Shown: positions 39,388-48,089 of the stretch, one piece after another
Layout: each line of letters starts with the position of its first letter
Numbering within the stretch: the first letter of the stretch is position 1
Source: Candidatus Mycolicibacterium alkanivorans
Lineage (GTDB): Bacteria; Actinomycetota; Actinomycetes; Mycobacteriales; Mycobacteriaceae
DNA: 64,000 nucleotides
Direction of reading: 5' to 3'
Assembly: GCF_022760805.1 (NCBI RefSeq)
Contig: NZ_JAIVFL010000001.1
Span: forward strand, 3,224,001 to 3,288,000
Made by a program: the position numbers and the translations under genes
Notes under the pieces: model-generated
Told to the model about the DNA's origin: nothing
Seen by the model: only the letters and a program-made list of their open reading frames with translations
The model's database searches: none

Positions 39388-40214
39388 CGAGACGTTCGCC
39401 TCCTACTGTCCGAGGGGTTTTCAGGCTCAGGTGGGGCGGGCGTGGCCGGGGCGGCGGCGGGAACACCCGAAGCGCCCCCGGAAGGCAGGGCCTCACCACG
39501 CATGGACGCCTTGATCTGCTCGAGGCGGGAGTGACCGGCCATCTGCACGCTGGCCTGCTGCACGTCCATCATCCGGCCCTGCACCGAGTTCTGGGCCAGC
39601 TCGGCCTCGCCCATCGCGTTGGCGTAGCGCCGTTCGATCTTGTCGCGCACCTCGTCGAGGCTGGGTGTGTTGCCCGGGGCGGCGATCTCGCTCATCGACC
39701 GCAGCGAGGCGCTGACCTGCTCCTGCATCTTGGCCTGCTCGAGCTGGCTGAGCAGCTTGGTCCGCTCGGCGATCTTGGTCTGCAGCATCATGGCGTTCTG
39801 CTCGACGGCCTTCTTGGCCTGGGCTGCGGCCTGCAGCGCCTGGTCGTGCAGCGCCTTGAGGTCCTCGACGCTCTGCTCGGCGGTGACCAGCTGGGCAGCG
39901 AACGCCTCGGCCGCATTGTTGTACTCAGTGGCCTTGGCGGCGTCACCGTTGGCCACCGCCTGGTCGGCCAGCGTCAGCGCCTGACGGACGTTGACCTGGA
40001 GTTTCTCGATGTCGGCGAGCTGACGGTTGAGGCGCATCTCGAGCTGACGCTGGTTACCGATCACCTGGGCGGCCTGTTGGGTCAGCGCCTGGTGGGTGCG
40101 CTGAGCCTCCTCGATGGCCTGCTGGATCTGCACCTTCGGGTCGGCGTACTGGTCGACCTTGGAGCTGAACAGCGCCATCAGGTACTTCCACGCCTTGACG
40201 AACGGATTGGCCAT
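39129..40214 (-). CDS. pspA: phage-shock protein A homologue, apparently frameshifted at the 3' end
   Basis: The first 266 residues match the 35-kDa antigen/PspA of mycobacteria: [19 protein letters not shown], then long coiled coils ([32 protein letters not shown]) and [19 protein letters not shown]. PspA binds stressed inner membrane. After PPEPENP the frame shifts into an Arg/Ser-rich stretch of about 95 residues that overlaps the next gene and looks like a shadow. One extra base in the CCCC run at 39417-39414 would give Gly-Gln-stop at 39403 and a protein of exactly 270 residues, the length of the M. tuberculosis protein, ending just before the next gene's ribosome binding site. Confidence 0.85.
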   Translation of the reverse strand: MANPFVKAWKYLMALFSSKVDQYADPKVQIQQAIEEAQRTHQALTQQAAQVIGNQRQLEMRLNRQLADIEKLQVNVRQALTLADQAVANGDAAKATEYNNAAEAFAAQLVTAEQSVEDLKALHDQALQAAAQAKKAVEQNAMMLQTKIAERTKLLSQLEQAKMQEQVSASLRSMSEIAAPGNTPSLDEVRDKIERRYANAMGEAELAQNSVQGRMMDVQQASVQMAGHSRLEQIKASMRGEALPSGGASGVPAAAPATPAPPEPENPSDSRRRTSRWRSNPTSRASSRASGAWRCSAASTAPASTSTWRRRSCPPSPIPAPGCCASGAGPCGWESSSALRRCSGSVSPVCWRLGAPRCGRC

Positions 40215-40320
40215 CAGTTGCCCCGCCTTCGTATTTGTTGCCGCATTCGGTGGTCGTGCCCCAATTTAGTGGTTCGCGATGCCCGACCACAGCCTGTCGG
40301 CATGTCGGCCGGTCAACAGA

Positions 40321-40659
40321 TCAGGCGACAGCCATCGCGACAGGATGCGGGATGACGACCTTGGTGTTGACGTCGATCGGAGCCCCGGACTCGTGCGGCA
40401 CGGCCGTCAGGGTGGCGATGCGCTCCTGGCTGGCCATCTTCTCGCCGGCGTCGGTGAGCACCCGCGACAGCGGAACGTCGAGGGCGGTGCAGATCGCGCT
40501 GAGCAGCTCGCTGGATGCTTCCTTGCGACCGCGCTCGACCTCGGAGAGGTAGCCGAGGCTCACCCGCGCCGAATGGGAGACCTCACGAAGGGTGCGTCCC
40601 TGTGAGGTCCGGGCGTCGCGGATCACATCGCCGATGACCTCGCGCAGCGGTACCGCCAT
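40321..40659 (-). CDS. clgR: XRE-family transcriptional activator ClgR
   Basis: 112 residues. Helix-turn-helix regulator that activates clp protease genes and the psp unit in actinobacteria. The DNA-binding domain is [31 protein letters not shown], reading through two helices. The C-terminus ends VAMAVA, a hydrophobic Ala-rich tail typical of ClgR, which makes it a Clp substrate in some relatives. ATG 40659 gives the [15 protein letters not shown] start of the family; the open frame extends 7 codons further. A SigE-type promoter lies just upstream. Confidence 0.92.
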   Translation of the reverse strand: MAVPLREVIGDVIRDARTSQGRTLREVSHSARVSLGYLSEVERGRKEASSELLSAICTALDVPLSRVLTDAGEKMASQERIATLTAVPHESGAPIDVNTKVVIPHPVAMAVA

Positions 40660-40696
40660 GAGGCTGTCCTCCTCAGTCAATTGCAGCCACTACTGC

Positions 40697-40724
40697 AACG
40701 CCGGGAAGGGGCCGGTTGGTTCCC
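40697..40724 (-). promoter_or_regulatory. SigE/SigH-type promoter of clgR
   Basis: On the minus strand GGGAACC (40724-40718) and CGTT (40700-40697) are 17 bases apart, 38 bases upstream of the clgR ATG. The elements match those before sigB. SigE control of clgR is established in M. tuberculosis. Confidence 0.7.
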
Positions 40725-40772
40725 GGATGCTCAGAGCTGACCTGGCCCCGCGCGATCAGGCCGCGGGCGCCG

Positions 40773-41378
40773 TCATCGACCAGCGGATCGGGCACGCGAG
40801 TCCCTGACCGCGGAGACCACATAGTCGATGCCGGTGAGCACTGTGAGCACGATGGCCGCCCACATCGCCGCCCACGCGACGGTGAGCCAGGGCGCGGGCC
40901 AGTTGTGCAGGGGCAGCACGAACAGCCCGATCGCGACGGCCTGCACCAGGGTCTTGAGCTTGCCGCCGCGGCTGGCCGGGATGACACCGCGGCGCAGCAC
41001 CGCGAAGCGCAGCACGGTAATGCCGATCTCGCGGACCAGTATCACCACGGTCACCCACCACGGCAGGTCGCCGAGCATCGACAGCCCGATCAGCGCGGCC
41101 CCGATGAGCATCTTGTCGGCGATCGGGTCGGCGAGCTTGCCGAACTCGGTGACCATCCCATAGGTGCGGGCCAGCGAACCATCGAGCCGATCGGTGACGA
41201 CTGCGACCGCAAAAATCACGAACGCTGTTATCCGGCTTGCTGATTCGTGACCGTCGCCGGTGAACAGGAAGAGCAGGAAAACCGGGACCAGGACAAGCCG
41301 GATACCGGTCAGGAAGTTGGCGAGGTTGGCCACCCGCGCGCGCGGCACCACCGGACCGCTTGGGGGTTGTGCCGACAC
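40773..41378 (-). CDS. pgsA3: CDP-diacylglycerol-glycerol-3-phosphate phosphatidyltransferase
   Basis: 201 residues. Membrane enzyme making phosphatidylglycerophosphate. The CDP-alcohol phosphotransferase motif is present: VVTDRLDGSLARTYGMVTEFGKLADPIADK, with the conserved Asp residues. About five helices flank it (LVLVPVFLLFLFTG, ITAFVIFAVAVV, LPWWVTVVILVREIG). The GTG at 41378 is used; the long upstream frame opposite argA is antisense. Corresponds to Rv2746c. Confidence 0.9.
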   Translation of the reverse strand: MSAQPPSGPVVPRARVANLANFLTGIRLVLVPVFLLFLFTGDGHESASRITAFVIFAVAVVTDRLDGSLARTYGMVTEFGKLADPIADKMLIGAALIGLSMLGDLPWWVTVVILVREIGITVLRFAVLRRGVIPASRGGKLKTLVQAVAIGLFVLPLHNWPAPWLTVAWAAMWAAIVLTVLTGIDYVVSAVRDSRARSAGR

Positions 41379-41420
41379 ACAATCAGAATATCGGTTGGCA
41401 GTGGGCGCGCTTGCGCCCGA

Positions 41421-41426
41421 TACTCT
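41421..41426 (+). promoter_or_regulatory. -10 element of argA, leaderless start
   Basis: TACTCT ends 6 bases before the GTG start of argA, so transcription would begin at or next to the start codon. No ribosome binding site precedes the GTG, which fits a leaderless mRNA. Confidence 0.5.
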
Positions 41427-41432
41427 GCACCC

Positions 41433-41987
41433 GTGACCGCCCGATCCGATGGCTCCTCGCCCGAGGGCTCGCGGCTGGACCAACCCAGTACCCTCGGCGT
41501 CGTCATCCGCCGCGCCCGAACGTCGGACGTTCCCGACATCAAACGCCTGGTCGACACCTACGCCGGCAAGATTCTGCTGGAGAAGAACCTGGTGACGCTG
41601 TACGAGGCGGTACAGGAGTTCTGGGTGGCCGAGGTCGGCGGCGAGGTCGTCGGCTGCGGGGCGCTGCACGTGTTGTGGTCGGACCTCGGGGAGGTCCGCA
41701 CCGTCGCCGTCGACCCGAAGGTCAAGGGCCACGGTGTCGGGCACGCGATCGTCGACCGGCTGCTGCAGGTCGCACGTGAGCTGCAGTTGCAGCGGTTGTT
41801 CGTGTTGACCTTCGAAACCGAGTTCTTCGGCCGGCACGGATTCAGCGAGATCGAGGGCACGCCGGTCACCGCCGAGGTGTACGAGGAGATGTGCCGCTCG
41901 TACGACATTGGTGTCGCCCAATTCCTGGACCTGTCCTACGTCAAACCGAACATCCTGGGAAACACCAGAATGCTGTTGGTCCTCTGA
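41433..41987 (+). CDS. argA: GNAT-type amino-acid N-acetyltransferase (ArgA)
   Basis: 184 residues. Acetylates glutamate (in M. tuberculosis preferentially glutamine) as first step of arginine synthesis. A short GNAT fold with VVIRRARTSDVPDIKRLVD, VAVDPKVKGHGVGHAIVDRLL (acetyl-CoA loop) and FETEFFGRHGFSEIEGTPV. Shorter than the enterobacterial enzyme, as in other actinobacteria. It stands next to an arginine breakdown operon on the opposite strand, so synthesis and use of arginine are convergent here. Corresponds to Rv2747. Confidence 0.88.
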   Translation: MTARSDGSSPEGSRLDQPSTLGVVIRRARTSDVPDIKRLVDTYAGKILLEKNLVTLYEAVQEFWVAEVGGEVVGCGALHVLWSDLGEVRTVAVDPKVKGHGVGHAIVDRLLQVARELQLQRLFVLTFETEFFGRHGFSEIEGTPVTAEVYEEMCRSYDIGVAQFLDLSYVKPNILGNTRMLLVL

Positions 41988-42050
41988 GCCGAGGCACACC
42001 GTTTTCACATGCGCATCCAGGCAGGACCGTGCCGTCGGAAGGCACTGGTC

Positions 42051-42068
42051 CTCAGCCCAGCGGCTGAG
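42051..42068. terminator. hairpin between argA and arcC
   Basis: CTCAGCC and GGCTGAG pair perfectly across a 4-base CAGC loop in the 150-base gap between the convergent argA and arcC genes. It could act as a bidirectional terminator. Nothing else is recognised in this gap. Confidence 0.45.
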
Positions 42069-42137
42069 ATCGACCCGGACTGCTCGCTTCGGCAGCCCGC
42101 GCGGCACACCCCCGCCGCTGATCGGCGTCATCTGACT

Positions 42138-43046
42138 TCAGCCGACGCGCACCCGGGTTCCGGCCGCGCCCGTCACGATCGAGTCGATGTCGGCCAGTGA
42201 GCCGATGACGGCCTCGTTCTTCGTCGCCGTGGCGAAGCCGCACGCGGCTGCCACTTTGGGTCCCATCGATCCGGCCGGCAGGTTCATCTCGACGATCTCG
42301 TCGACGGTGACCGACCCGAGCTTCGTCTGCTCGGGAGTCCCCCAGCCGGTGTAGACGCCGTCGACGTCGGTGGCGATCACCAGCAGGTCGGCGTCCAACT
42401 CCTGAGCCAACAGCGAGGCGGCAAGGTCCTTGTCGATGACGGCTTCGACGCCGCGCAGCTTGCCGTCCTCGCCGTACATGGTCGGGATTCCACCACCGCC
42501 GGCGCAGATGACGATGACGCCCTGCTCGACGAGCATCCGAATCGGGTCAATCTCGAAGATCCGCTGCGGTTTCGGGCTGGCCACCACCCGTCGGTAGTTG
42601 TCGCCATCGGGTGCCACCGCCCAGCCGTGCTCGGCGGCCAGCCGTTCCGCGGTTGCCTTGTCATAGATCGGTCCGATCGGCTTGGTCGGATGCGCGAAGG
42701 CAGGGTCGGCAGGATCGACCTCGACCATGGTCAACACGGTGGCGAACGGCTGCTCGAAGGGCAGCAGGTTGCCCAACTCCTGTTCGATGACGTACCCGAT
42801 CATCGCCTCGGTCTCCGCACCCAGCACGTCTAGCGGATAGGGGTCGACGGCTTCGTAGGCGAGATCCTGCAAAGCGAGCAGCCCGACCTGGGGGCCGTTG
42901 CCGTGCGCAACGACGATCTCGTTTCCCGGCGCAATCGACGCGATCCGCTCGGCCGCCAGCCGGATGTTGGCCCGCTGGTTTTCAGCGGTCATCGGCTGCC
43001 CGCGCTGCAGCAGAGCGTTACCGCCCAAGGCGATCACAATTCGCAT
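42138..43046 (-). CDS. arcC: carbamate kinase
   Basis: 302 residues. Transfers phosphate from carbamoyl phosphate to ADP, the ATP-yielding last step of the arginine deiminase pathway. Motifs: [15 protein letters not shown] (nucleotide/phosphate loop), [27 protein letters not shown] and [21 protein letters not shown]. An AGGGAGG site precedes the ATG. Last gene of the arcDABC operon, 12 bases after arcB. Confidence 0.94.
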   Translation of the reverse strand: MRIVIALGGNALLQRGQPMTAENQRANIRLAAERIASIAPGNEIVVAHGNGPQVGLLALQDLAYEAVDPYPLDVLGAETEAMIGYVIEQELGNLLPFEQPFATVLTMVEVDPADPAFAHPTKPIGPIYDKATAERLAAEHGWAVAPDGDNYRRVVASPKPQRIFEIDPIRMLVEQGVIVICAGGGGIPTMYGEDGKLRGVEAVIDKDLAASLLAQELDADLLVIATDVDGVYTGWGTPEQTKLGSVTVDEIVEMNLPAGSMGPKVAAACGFATATKNEAVIGSLADIDSIVTGAAGTRVRVG

Positions 43047-43058
43047 CCGACGTCCTCC

Positions 43059-44063
43059 CTACGTCAGAGTGGCCACGAGGACCGCCTTGATGGTGTGCAT
43101 GCGGTTCTCGGCCTGCTCGAAGGCGATGTTCACCGGGCTTTCGAAGACGTCCTCGGTGACCTCGATGCCGTTCTTCAGAGCCGGGTACTGCGCGGCGATC
43201 TGGGCGCCGACCTTGGTCTCCGAGTTGTGGAACGCCGGCAGGCAGTGCATGAAGCGCACCCGCGGATTGCCGGCCGCGGCAACGAGTTCGGAGTTGACCT
43301 GGAACGGCATGAGCTCGTCGATCCGTTCGGCCCAGCTCTCGATGGGCTCGCCCATCGAGACCCACACGTCGGTGTGAATGAAGTCGACGCCCCTGACCGC
43401 TTCCTTGGGGTCGTCGGTGATCAGGATGCGAGCCCCCGACTTCTCGGCGAACTCCTGGCACATCTTGACGTGGTCGTCGGTCGGCCAAAGGTGTTTGGGC
43501 GCACCGATTCTCACGTCCATCCCGAGCTTGGCACCCACCAGCAGGAGCGAGTTCGCCATGTTGTTGCGGCCGTCGCCGACATAGGCATAGGCGATGTCAT
43601 GCAACGACTTGGAGCAGTGCTCGGTCATCGTGAGCACGTCGGCCAGCATCTGGGTGGGATGGAACTCGTTGGTGAGCCCGTTGAACACCGGCACCCCGGC
43701 GTACTCGGCCAGCTCGTTGACGATCTCCTGGCCGGCGCCGCGGTACTCGATCGCGTCGTACATCCGGCCCAGCACCCGCGCGGTGTCCTTCATGGACTCC
43801 TTGTGACCGATCTGCGACGAGCTGGGGTCGATGTAGGTGACGTGCGCCCCTTCGTCGTAGGCCGCGACCTCGAAGGCACACCGGGTACGGGTGGAGGTCT
43901 TCTCGAAGATCAGGGCGATGTTCTTGCCCTTCAGGCTGTCCCGGGTGCCACCGGAGTACTTGGCGCGCTTGAGGTCCCGAGCCAGGTCGATCAAGTACAG
44001 CAAGTCGCGCTCGCTGTGGTGGACCAAGCTCAGCAGGTCACGGTTGCGCAGATTGAAGGCCAC
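43059..44063 (-). CDS. arcB: ornithine carbamoyltransferase (catabolic)
   Basis: 334 residues. Splits citrulline with phosphate into ornithine and carbamoyl phosphate in this context. Carbamoyl-phosphate motif [25 protein letters not shown], ornithine-binding region [12 protein letters not shown] and catalytic FMHCLPAFH. The length and position between arcA and arcC favour the catabolic enzyme over anabolic ArgF, but sequence alone does not prove this. The GTG start at 44063 has an AAGGAG site. Confidence 0.93.
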   Translation of the reverse strand: MAFNLRNRDLLSLVHHSERDLLYLIDLARDLKRAKYSGGTRDSLKGKNIALIFEKTSTRTRCAFEVAAYDEGAHVTYIDPSSSQIGHKESMKDTARVLGRMYDAIEYRGAGQEIVNELAEYAGVPVFNGLTNEFHPTQMLADVLTMTEHCSKSLHDIAYAYVGDGRNNMANSLLLVGAKLGMDVRIGAPKHLWPTDDHVKMCQEFAEKSGARILITDDPKEAVRGVDFIHTDVWVSMGEPIESWAERIDELMPFQVNSELVAAAGNPRVRFMHCLPAFHNSETKVGAQIAAQYPALKNGIEVTEDVFESPVNIAFEQAENRMHTIKAVLVATLT

Positions 44064-44089
44064 GGCAATTCTCCTTTTGGTAGGTGGTG

Positions 44090-45346
44090 TCAGTAGGCGG
44101 GGTCGCGCAGGATCGGGCAGGTCATGCAGCGACCGCCACCGCGGCCGCGGCCGAGCTCGCTGGCAGCGATGGTGATGACCTCGATGCCGGCTTTGCGCAA
44201 CGCGGTGTTGGTCAACGTGTTCCGGTCGTAGCCGATGACCACACCGGGCTCCAGGGCAACCACATTGTTCGCGTCGTCCCACTGTTCACGCTGCATGCCG
44301 TAGACGTCACCGGCAGTGTCGACGACCCGGAAGGTCACGCCGAGGGCGTCGCCGACCACCTCGATGAGGCCCTTGTTCTCCACCTCGATGCTCAGGCCGG
44401 CCGGCGACTTGTCGTCCGGTCGCAGACTGATCGCCTGGGCGTCGTCGATCACCGGCGCAAAGGCGGTGAGGACGTCGGTGTTGCAGAAGGTGAAGACGGT
44501 GTCCAGGTGCATGGCCGCCCGCGACCGGGGCAGGACCGCGACGATGACCCGTTCGGCCGCGCCGGCCTCGAACAGGTTCTGCGCGACCTTGACGATGGCC
44601 TGGCGGGAGGACCGCTCCCCCATCCCGATCAGCACGGCGCCCTTGCCGATCGGCATCACGTCACCGCCTTCGAGTGTCACAGCGCCGTAGTCGTGCGGCT
44701 CCCCGTCGAGGTCACCGAGCCAGACCTCGAAGTCCTCGCCGGCGAAGGCCGGGTGGAACTTGTACACCGCGGTGGTCAGCAGCGTCTCCTGCCGGCGGGC
44801 CGGCCAGAACATCGGGTTGAGGGTCACGCCGCCAAAAATCCACGACGAGTTGTCCCGCATGAACTGGGTGTTGGGCAGCGGCTTGATGACGAAGCCCGTC
44901 TTACTGATCTGACCGAAGGCCGTCGCGAATGGTCCCGAGACCTCCTTGGGAACCTCGTGGAACGGGATGCCGCCGATGAGCAGTTCGGCAAGTTCCTTCG
45001 CCGGCATCTCGTCGAGCCAGGGCCGCACCTCCGTGGCGATGCCAGCACCGACCTGATCGGGAGTGATCTTGCGGTCCAGCAGCCATCCGCGGGCGGTGGG
45101 GTCACCCACGACGTCCTCGAGCAACTTGTCCAGTCCGAGCACCTCGACGCCGCGGTCCTCCATCTTGGAAACGAAGTCGAAGTGGTCCCGGCGAGCTTGC
45201 TGCACCCACAGCACATCGTCGTAGAGCAGATCGGCGGCGGTGTCCGGGGTCAGCCGCTCGTGTGCCAGGCCCGGCGGGCACACCAGCACCCGGCGCAGCT
45301 TGCCGATCTCCGACCACACACCCACCCGGGGCTCTTTGCCGGTCAT
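44090..45346 (-). CDS. arcA: arginine deiminase
   Basis: 418 residues. Hydrolyses arginine to citrulline and ammonia. The guanidino-group enzyme residues are visible: the early [19 protein letters not shown], the [17 protein letters not shown] loop, the His in [11 protein letters not shown], and the nucleophile Cys in the C-terminal [14 protein letters not shown]. Its length equals that of bacterial ArcA. GGAGGG lies 8 bases before the ATG. It is the second gene of the operon. Confidence 0.95.
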   Translation of the reverse strand: MTGKEPRVGVWSEIGKLRRVLVCPPGLAHERLTPDTAADLLYDDVLWVQQARRDHFDFVSKMEDRGVEVLGLDKLLEDVVGDPTARGWLLDRKITPDQVGAGIATEVRPWLDEMPAKELAELLIGGIPFHEVPKEVSGPFATAFGQISKTGFVIKPLPNTQFMRDNSSWIFGGVTLNPMFWPARRQETLLTTAVYKFHPAFAGEDFEVWLGDLDGEPHDYGAVTLEGGDVMPIGKGAVLIGMGERSSRQAIVKVAQNLFEAGAAERVIVAVLPRSRAAMHLDTVFTFCNTDVLTAFAPVIDDAQAISLRPDDKSPAGLSIEVENKGLIEVVGDALGVTFRVVDTAGDVYGMQREQWDDANNVVALEPGVVIGYDRNTLTNTALRKAGIEVITIAASELGRGRGGGRCMTCPILRDPAY

Positions 45347-45380
45347 GACCGTCCCTCCATTCTTTCGAATATCGATGGCG

Positions 45381-46859
45381 TTAAAAGACTTTGATGTCGC
45401 CGGTGACGATCCCGAAGAGCCCGAACGCGGCGGCTACCGCGACGAGCGCGAAGATGATCCACTCCGGTTTGGTGAAGATCTGCAGGCCCTTCTCCCGACG
45501 CGCCCACACGAACAAGATGGTGCCCACGAAGTAGGCGACAGCACCGGTCAGCAGATACTCCAGGCCACCGGCGTAGACCAGCCAGATCGCGTAGATCAGG
45601 GCGACGCCGCCGATCACCAGATCCCGGCTGCGGCCCTGGCCGTCACCGTAAGTCTCACCGCGCGCCGCGAGCAGCACCTGATAAGCCGCCGACCACAGGT
45701 ACGGCAACAGGATGAGCGACGTCGCCAGCAGCACCAGGCCCAGGTAGGAACTGCTCGCGAAGAGCGTCAAGATCAAGACGACCTGGATGCATCCGTTGGT
45801 CAGCCAGAGCGCCGCGGCGGGTGAACCGTGCGCATTCTCGCGACCGAATACCGTCGGCATCACGGCCTCCTGAGCCGGGATGCGCAGGATCTCGGCGCAC
45901 AGCAGAACCCAGGCAATCAGCGCGCCCAGCAGGGAGACGATCAGCCCGATCGAGATGAAGCCGACCCCCCAACTGCCGACCTGCTGCTCCATCAGACCGG
46001 CCATTGACGGATCGGCCAGCCCGGCGAGTTTCGCCTGTTCCATCAGGCCGTAGGACAGGAAGTTCACCGCCAACAGCAGGGCAAGCACGGCCAGGAACCC
46101 CAGCACAGTGGCACGGCCGACGTCCTTGCGTTTCTTGGCGCGCTGCGAGTACACCGCCGCACCTTCGATGCCGATGAACACCCAGACGGTCACCAGCATC
46201 ATGTTCTTGACCTGATTCATGGTGCTGCCCAGCGGGTTGCCATCGATCTGGGTGTGCTGCCCCCAGAAGTCCGCGGTAAAGACCCCCGCCTTGAAGCCCA
46301 CGATCGCGATCGCGATGAACGTCAGGATAGGGACGATCTTGGCGATGGTGACGATCACGTTCACGAAGGCGGCGGTCTGAACCCCGCGCAGGGTCATGAA
46401 ATGCACGATCCACAGCAGGATGGACGCACTGATGATCGCCGGCAACGTGGTGCCGCCCTCGAACTGCGGGAAAAAGTAGCCCAGCGTGGAGAACAGCAGC
46501 ACCAGGTAGGCAACGTTTCCCATCCAGGCTGAGGCCCAGTAGCCGAATGCCGCGGTGTAGCCGATGAAGTTGCCGAACCCGGCGCGGGCGTAGCCGTAGA
46601 CACCGCCGTCGACTTCCGGTTTGCGCTCGGCGAGCGTCTGGAACACGAAGGCCAGCATCAGCATCCCGACACCGGTGATCACCCACCCGATGAGGAGTGG
46701 GCCGGGGGCCGCGCTGCCCGCCATCTGCGACGGCAGCGCGAAGATACCACTGCCGATCATCGAGCCGACCACGATGGCGATCAGAGCGGCGAGCCCGAGG
46801 CTGGCCTGCGCTGCCGGGGGTCCTCCCGACGTTTCCTTCAATTCGGTCATTTCGGACAC
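45381..46859 (-). CDS. arcD: arginine/ornithine antiporter, APC superfamily
   Basis: 492 residues with about 12 membrane helices. First gene of arcDABC, and a member of the basic amino acid/polyamine antiporter family: [20 protein letters not shown] (helix 1), [20 protein letters not shown] (helix 3) and [19 protein letters not shown] (helix 6). It would bring arginine in and export ornithine. The GTG start at 46859 has a GGGAGG site; ATG 46850 is possible. A damaged paralogue is encoded divergently. Confidence 0.9.
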   Translation of the reverse strand: MSEMTELKETSGGPPAAQASLGLAALIAIVVGSMIGSGIFALPSQMAGSAAPGPLLIGWVITGVGMLMLAFVFQTLAERKPEVDGGVYGYARAGFGNFIGYTAAFGYWASAWMGNVAYLVLLFSTLGYFFPQFEGGTTLPAIISASILLWIVHFMTLRGVQTAAFVNVIVTIAKIVPILTFIAIAIVGFKAGVFTADFWGQHTQIDGNPLGSTMNQVKNMMLVTVWVFIGIEGAAVYSQRAKKRKDVGRATVLGFLAVLALLLAVNFLSYGLMEQAKLAGLADPSMAGLMEQQVGSWGVGFISIGLIVSLLGALIAWVLLCAEILRIPAQEAVMPTVFGRENAHGSPAAALWLTNGCIQVVLILTLFASSSYLGLVLLATSLILLPYLWSAAYQVLLAARGETYGDGQGRSRDLVIGGVALIYAIWLVYAGGLEYLLTGAVAYFVGTILFVWARREKGLQIFTKPEWIIFALVAVAAAFGLFGIVTGDIKVF

Positions 46860-46971
46860 AGCGCCTCCCTGACATCGTCAACTTCGACAGACCGTAACAA
46901 CTGCGCGAGCGGCCCTGCAGGTGCGTCGAGAAGGATTTACGATCGCGTCAGCCAGGGTTTCGTTCGGCATG

Positions 46972-48086
46972 CAGAATTCAGCCCAGGTCCCCACCGACAG
47001 TGCGACGACGGATTCGGCTCAGTCTGTCAAGAAGGTAAGCATTCTCACGCTGACCGCTATGGTGGTCGGCTCCATCGTCGGGTCGGGTGTGTTCGTGTTG
47101 CCCCGCCGGTTCGGTGCCCAGACCGGTGTACTCGGGGCGCTGATCGCGTGGACGATCGCGGGCACCGGCACGTTGATGCTCGCGCTGGTCTTCAGATCCC
47201 TCGCGGTCCGCAAGCCCGACCTCAACGCCGGCATATTCGCCTACGCGAAGGCTGGATTCGGCAACTACGTGGGGTTCAACGCCGCCGTCGGCTACTGGGC
47301 GTCGAAGGTGCCAGCGTGTACTCCAGATGCGCACGCAAACGTTCTGACGTCGGCCGGGCAACCGTCTTGGGCTTCGTCTCGGTGCCGGCGGTGTTCATGC
47401 TGGTCACCCTGGAGTCCTACGGCGCCATGCCGCAAGCCGAATTGGCCACCGCCACACCGCGTTCGATGGCGACGGTCTTCGCCTCCCTGGTCGGCCCGTG
47501 GGGCGACGTCTTCATCAAGGTCGGAGTCATCATCTCGGTTCTCGGGGCGTACCTGGCCTGGACGCTGATGGCCTCCGAGGTGATTTACGTTCCGGCCACC
47601 ACGGGAGACGTGCCGCGGTTCTTGACCAAGGTCAACGCCAAGGGCACCCCAGTGTCGGCGCTGTTCATGGTCAGTGGCTACATCCAAGCTCTGCTGATCG
47701 TCGTGCTGTTCGCCTCGGAGGCATTGGATTTCATCCTGGATCTGACGGCGGCGCTAGCGGTGGTTCCCTATCTGCTGGCAGGCGAGTACGCGCTGAAGCT
47801 CACGATCACCGGTGAAACTTACGGCGATACCCGCTCCCGGCGTACCGATTTCGCGATCGCACTCCTGGCGACAGCATACGCCACGTTCCTGGTCTCCGCA
47901 GCCGGTCCGAAGTTCCTGCTGTTGTCCTGCCTTCTGTACACGCCCGCCGCCGCGCTCTACGTCGCGGCCCGGCGGGAACACAGCGCGCGGGTCTTCACCG
48001 TCGCAGAGGCACTGCTATTCGCCACCCTCGGTGTCGGCGCGGCAGTCGCCGTCGTCCTGCTCGCGACCGGCCAGATGAGCCTGTGA
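46972..48086 (+). pseudogene. APC amino-acid permease, disrupted by internal deletion and frameshift
   Basis: The first 130 residues (VSILTLTAMVVGSIVGSGVF to AVGYWAS) match helices 1-3 of the neighbouring ArcD-like permease. At 47298-47304 the reading frame changes and continues GVEGASVYSRCARKRSDVG, which aligns with helix 6 onward, to the normal end. About 110-120 residues (helices 3-6) are missing. The joint lies in GGCGTCG, which can be read both as Trp-Ala-Ser and as Gly-Val-Glu, so the deletion probably occurred between short direct repeats. The protein would not be functional. Confidence 0.85.
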
Positions 48087-48089
48087 GGG

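Noticed and set aside
42903..45394. Plus-strand frames of about 400 codons opposite the arc operon
   Set aside because: Shadows; ArcA, ArcB and ArcC motifs are all on the minus strand.
46921..48086. Programmed ribosomal frameshift in the plus-strand permease
   Set aside because: No slippery sequence is seen at the joint, and about 115 residues that include several membrane helices are missing, so deletion explains it better.
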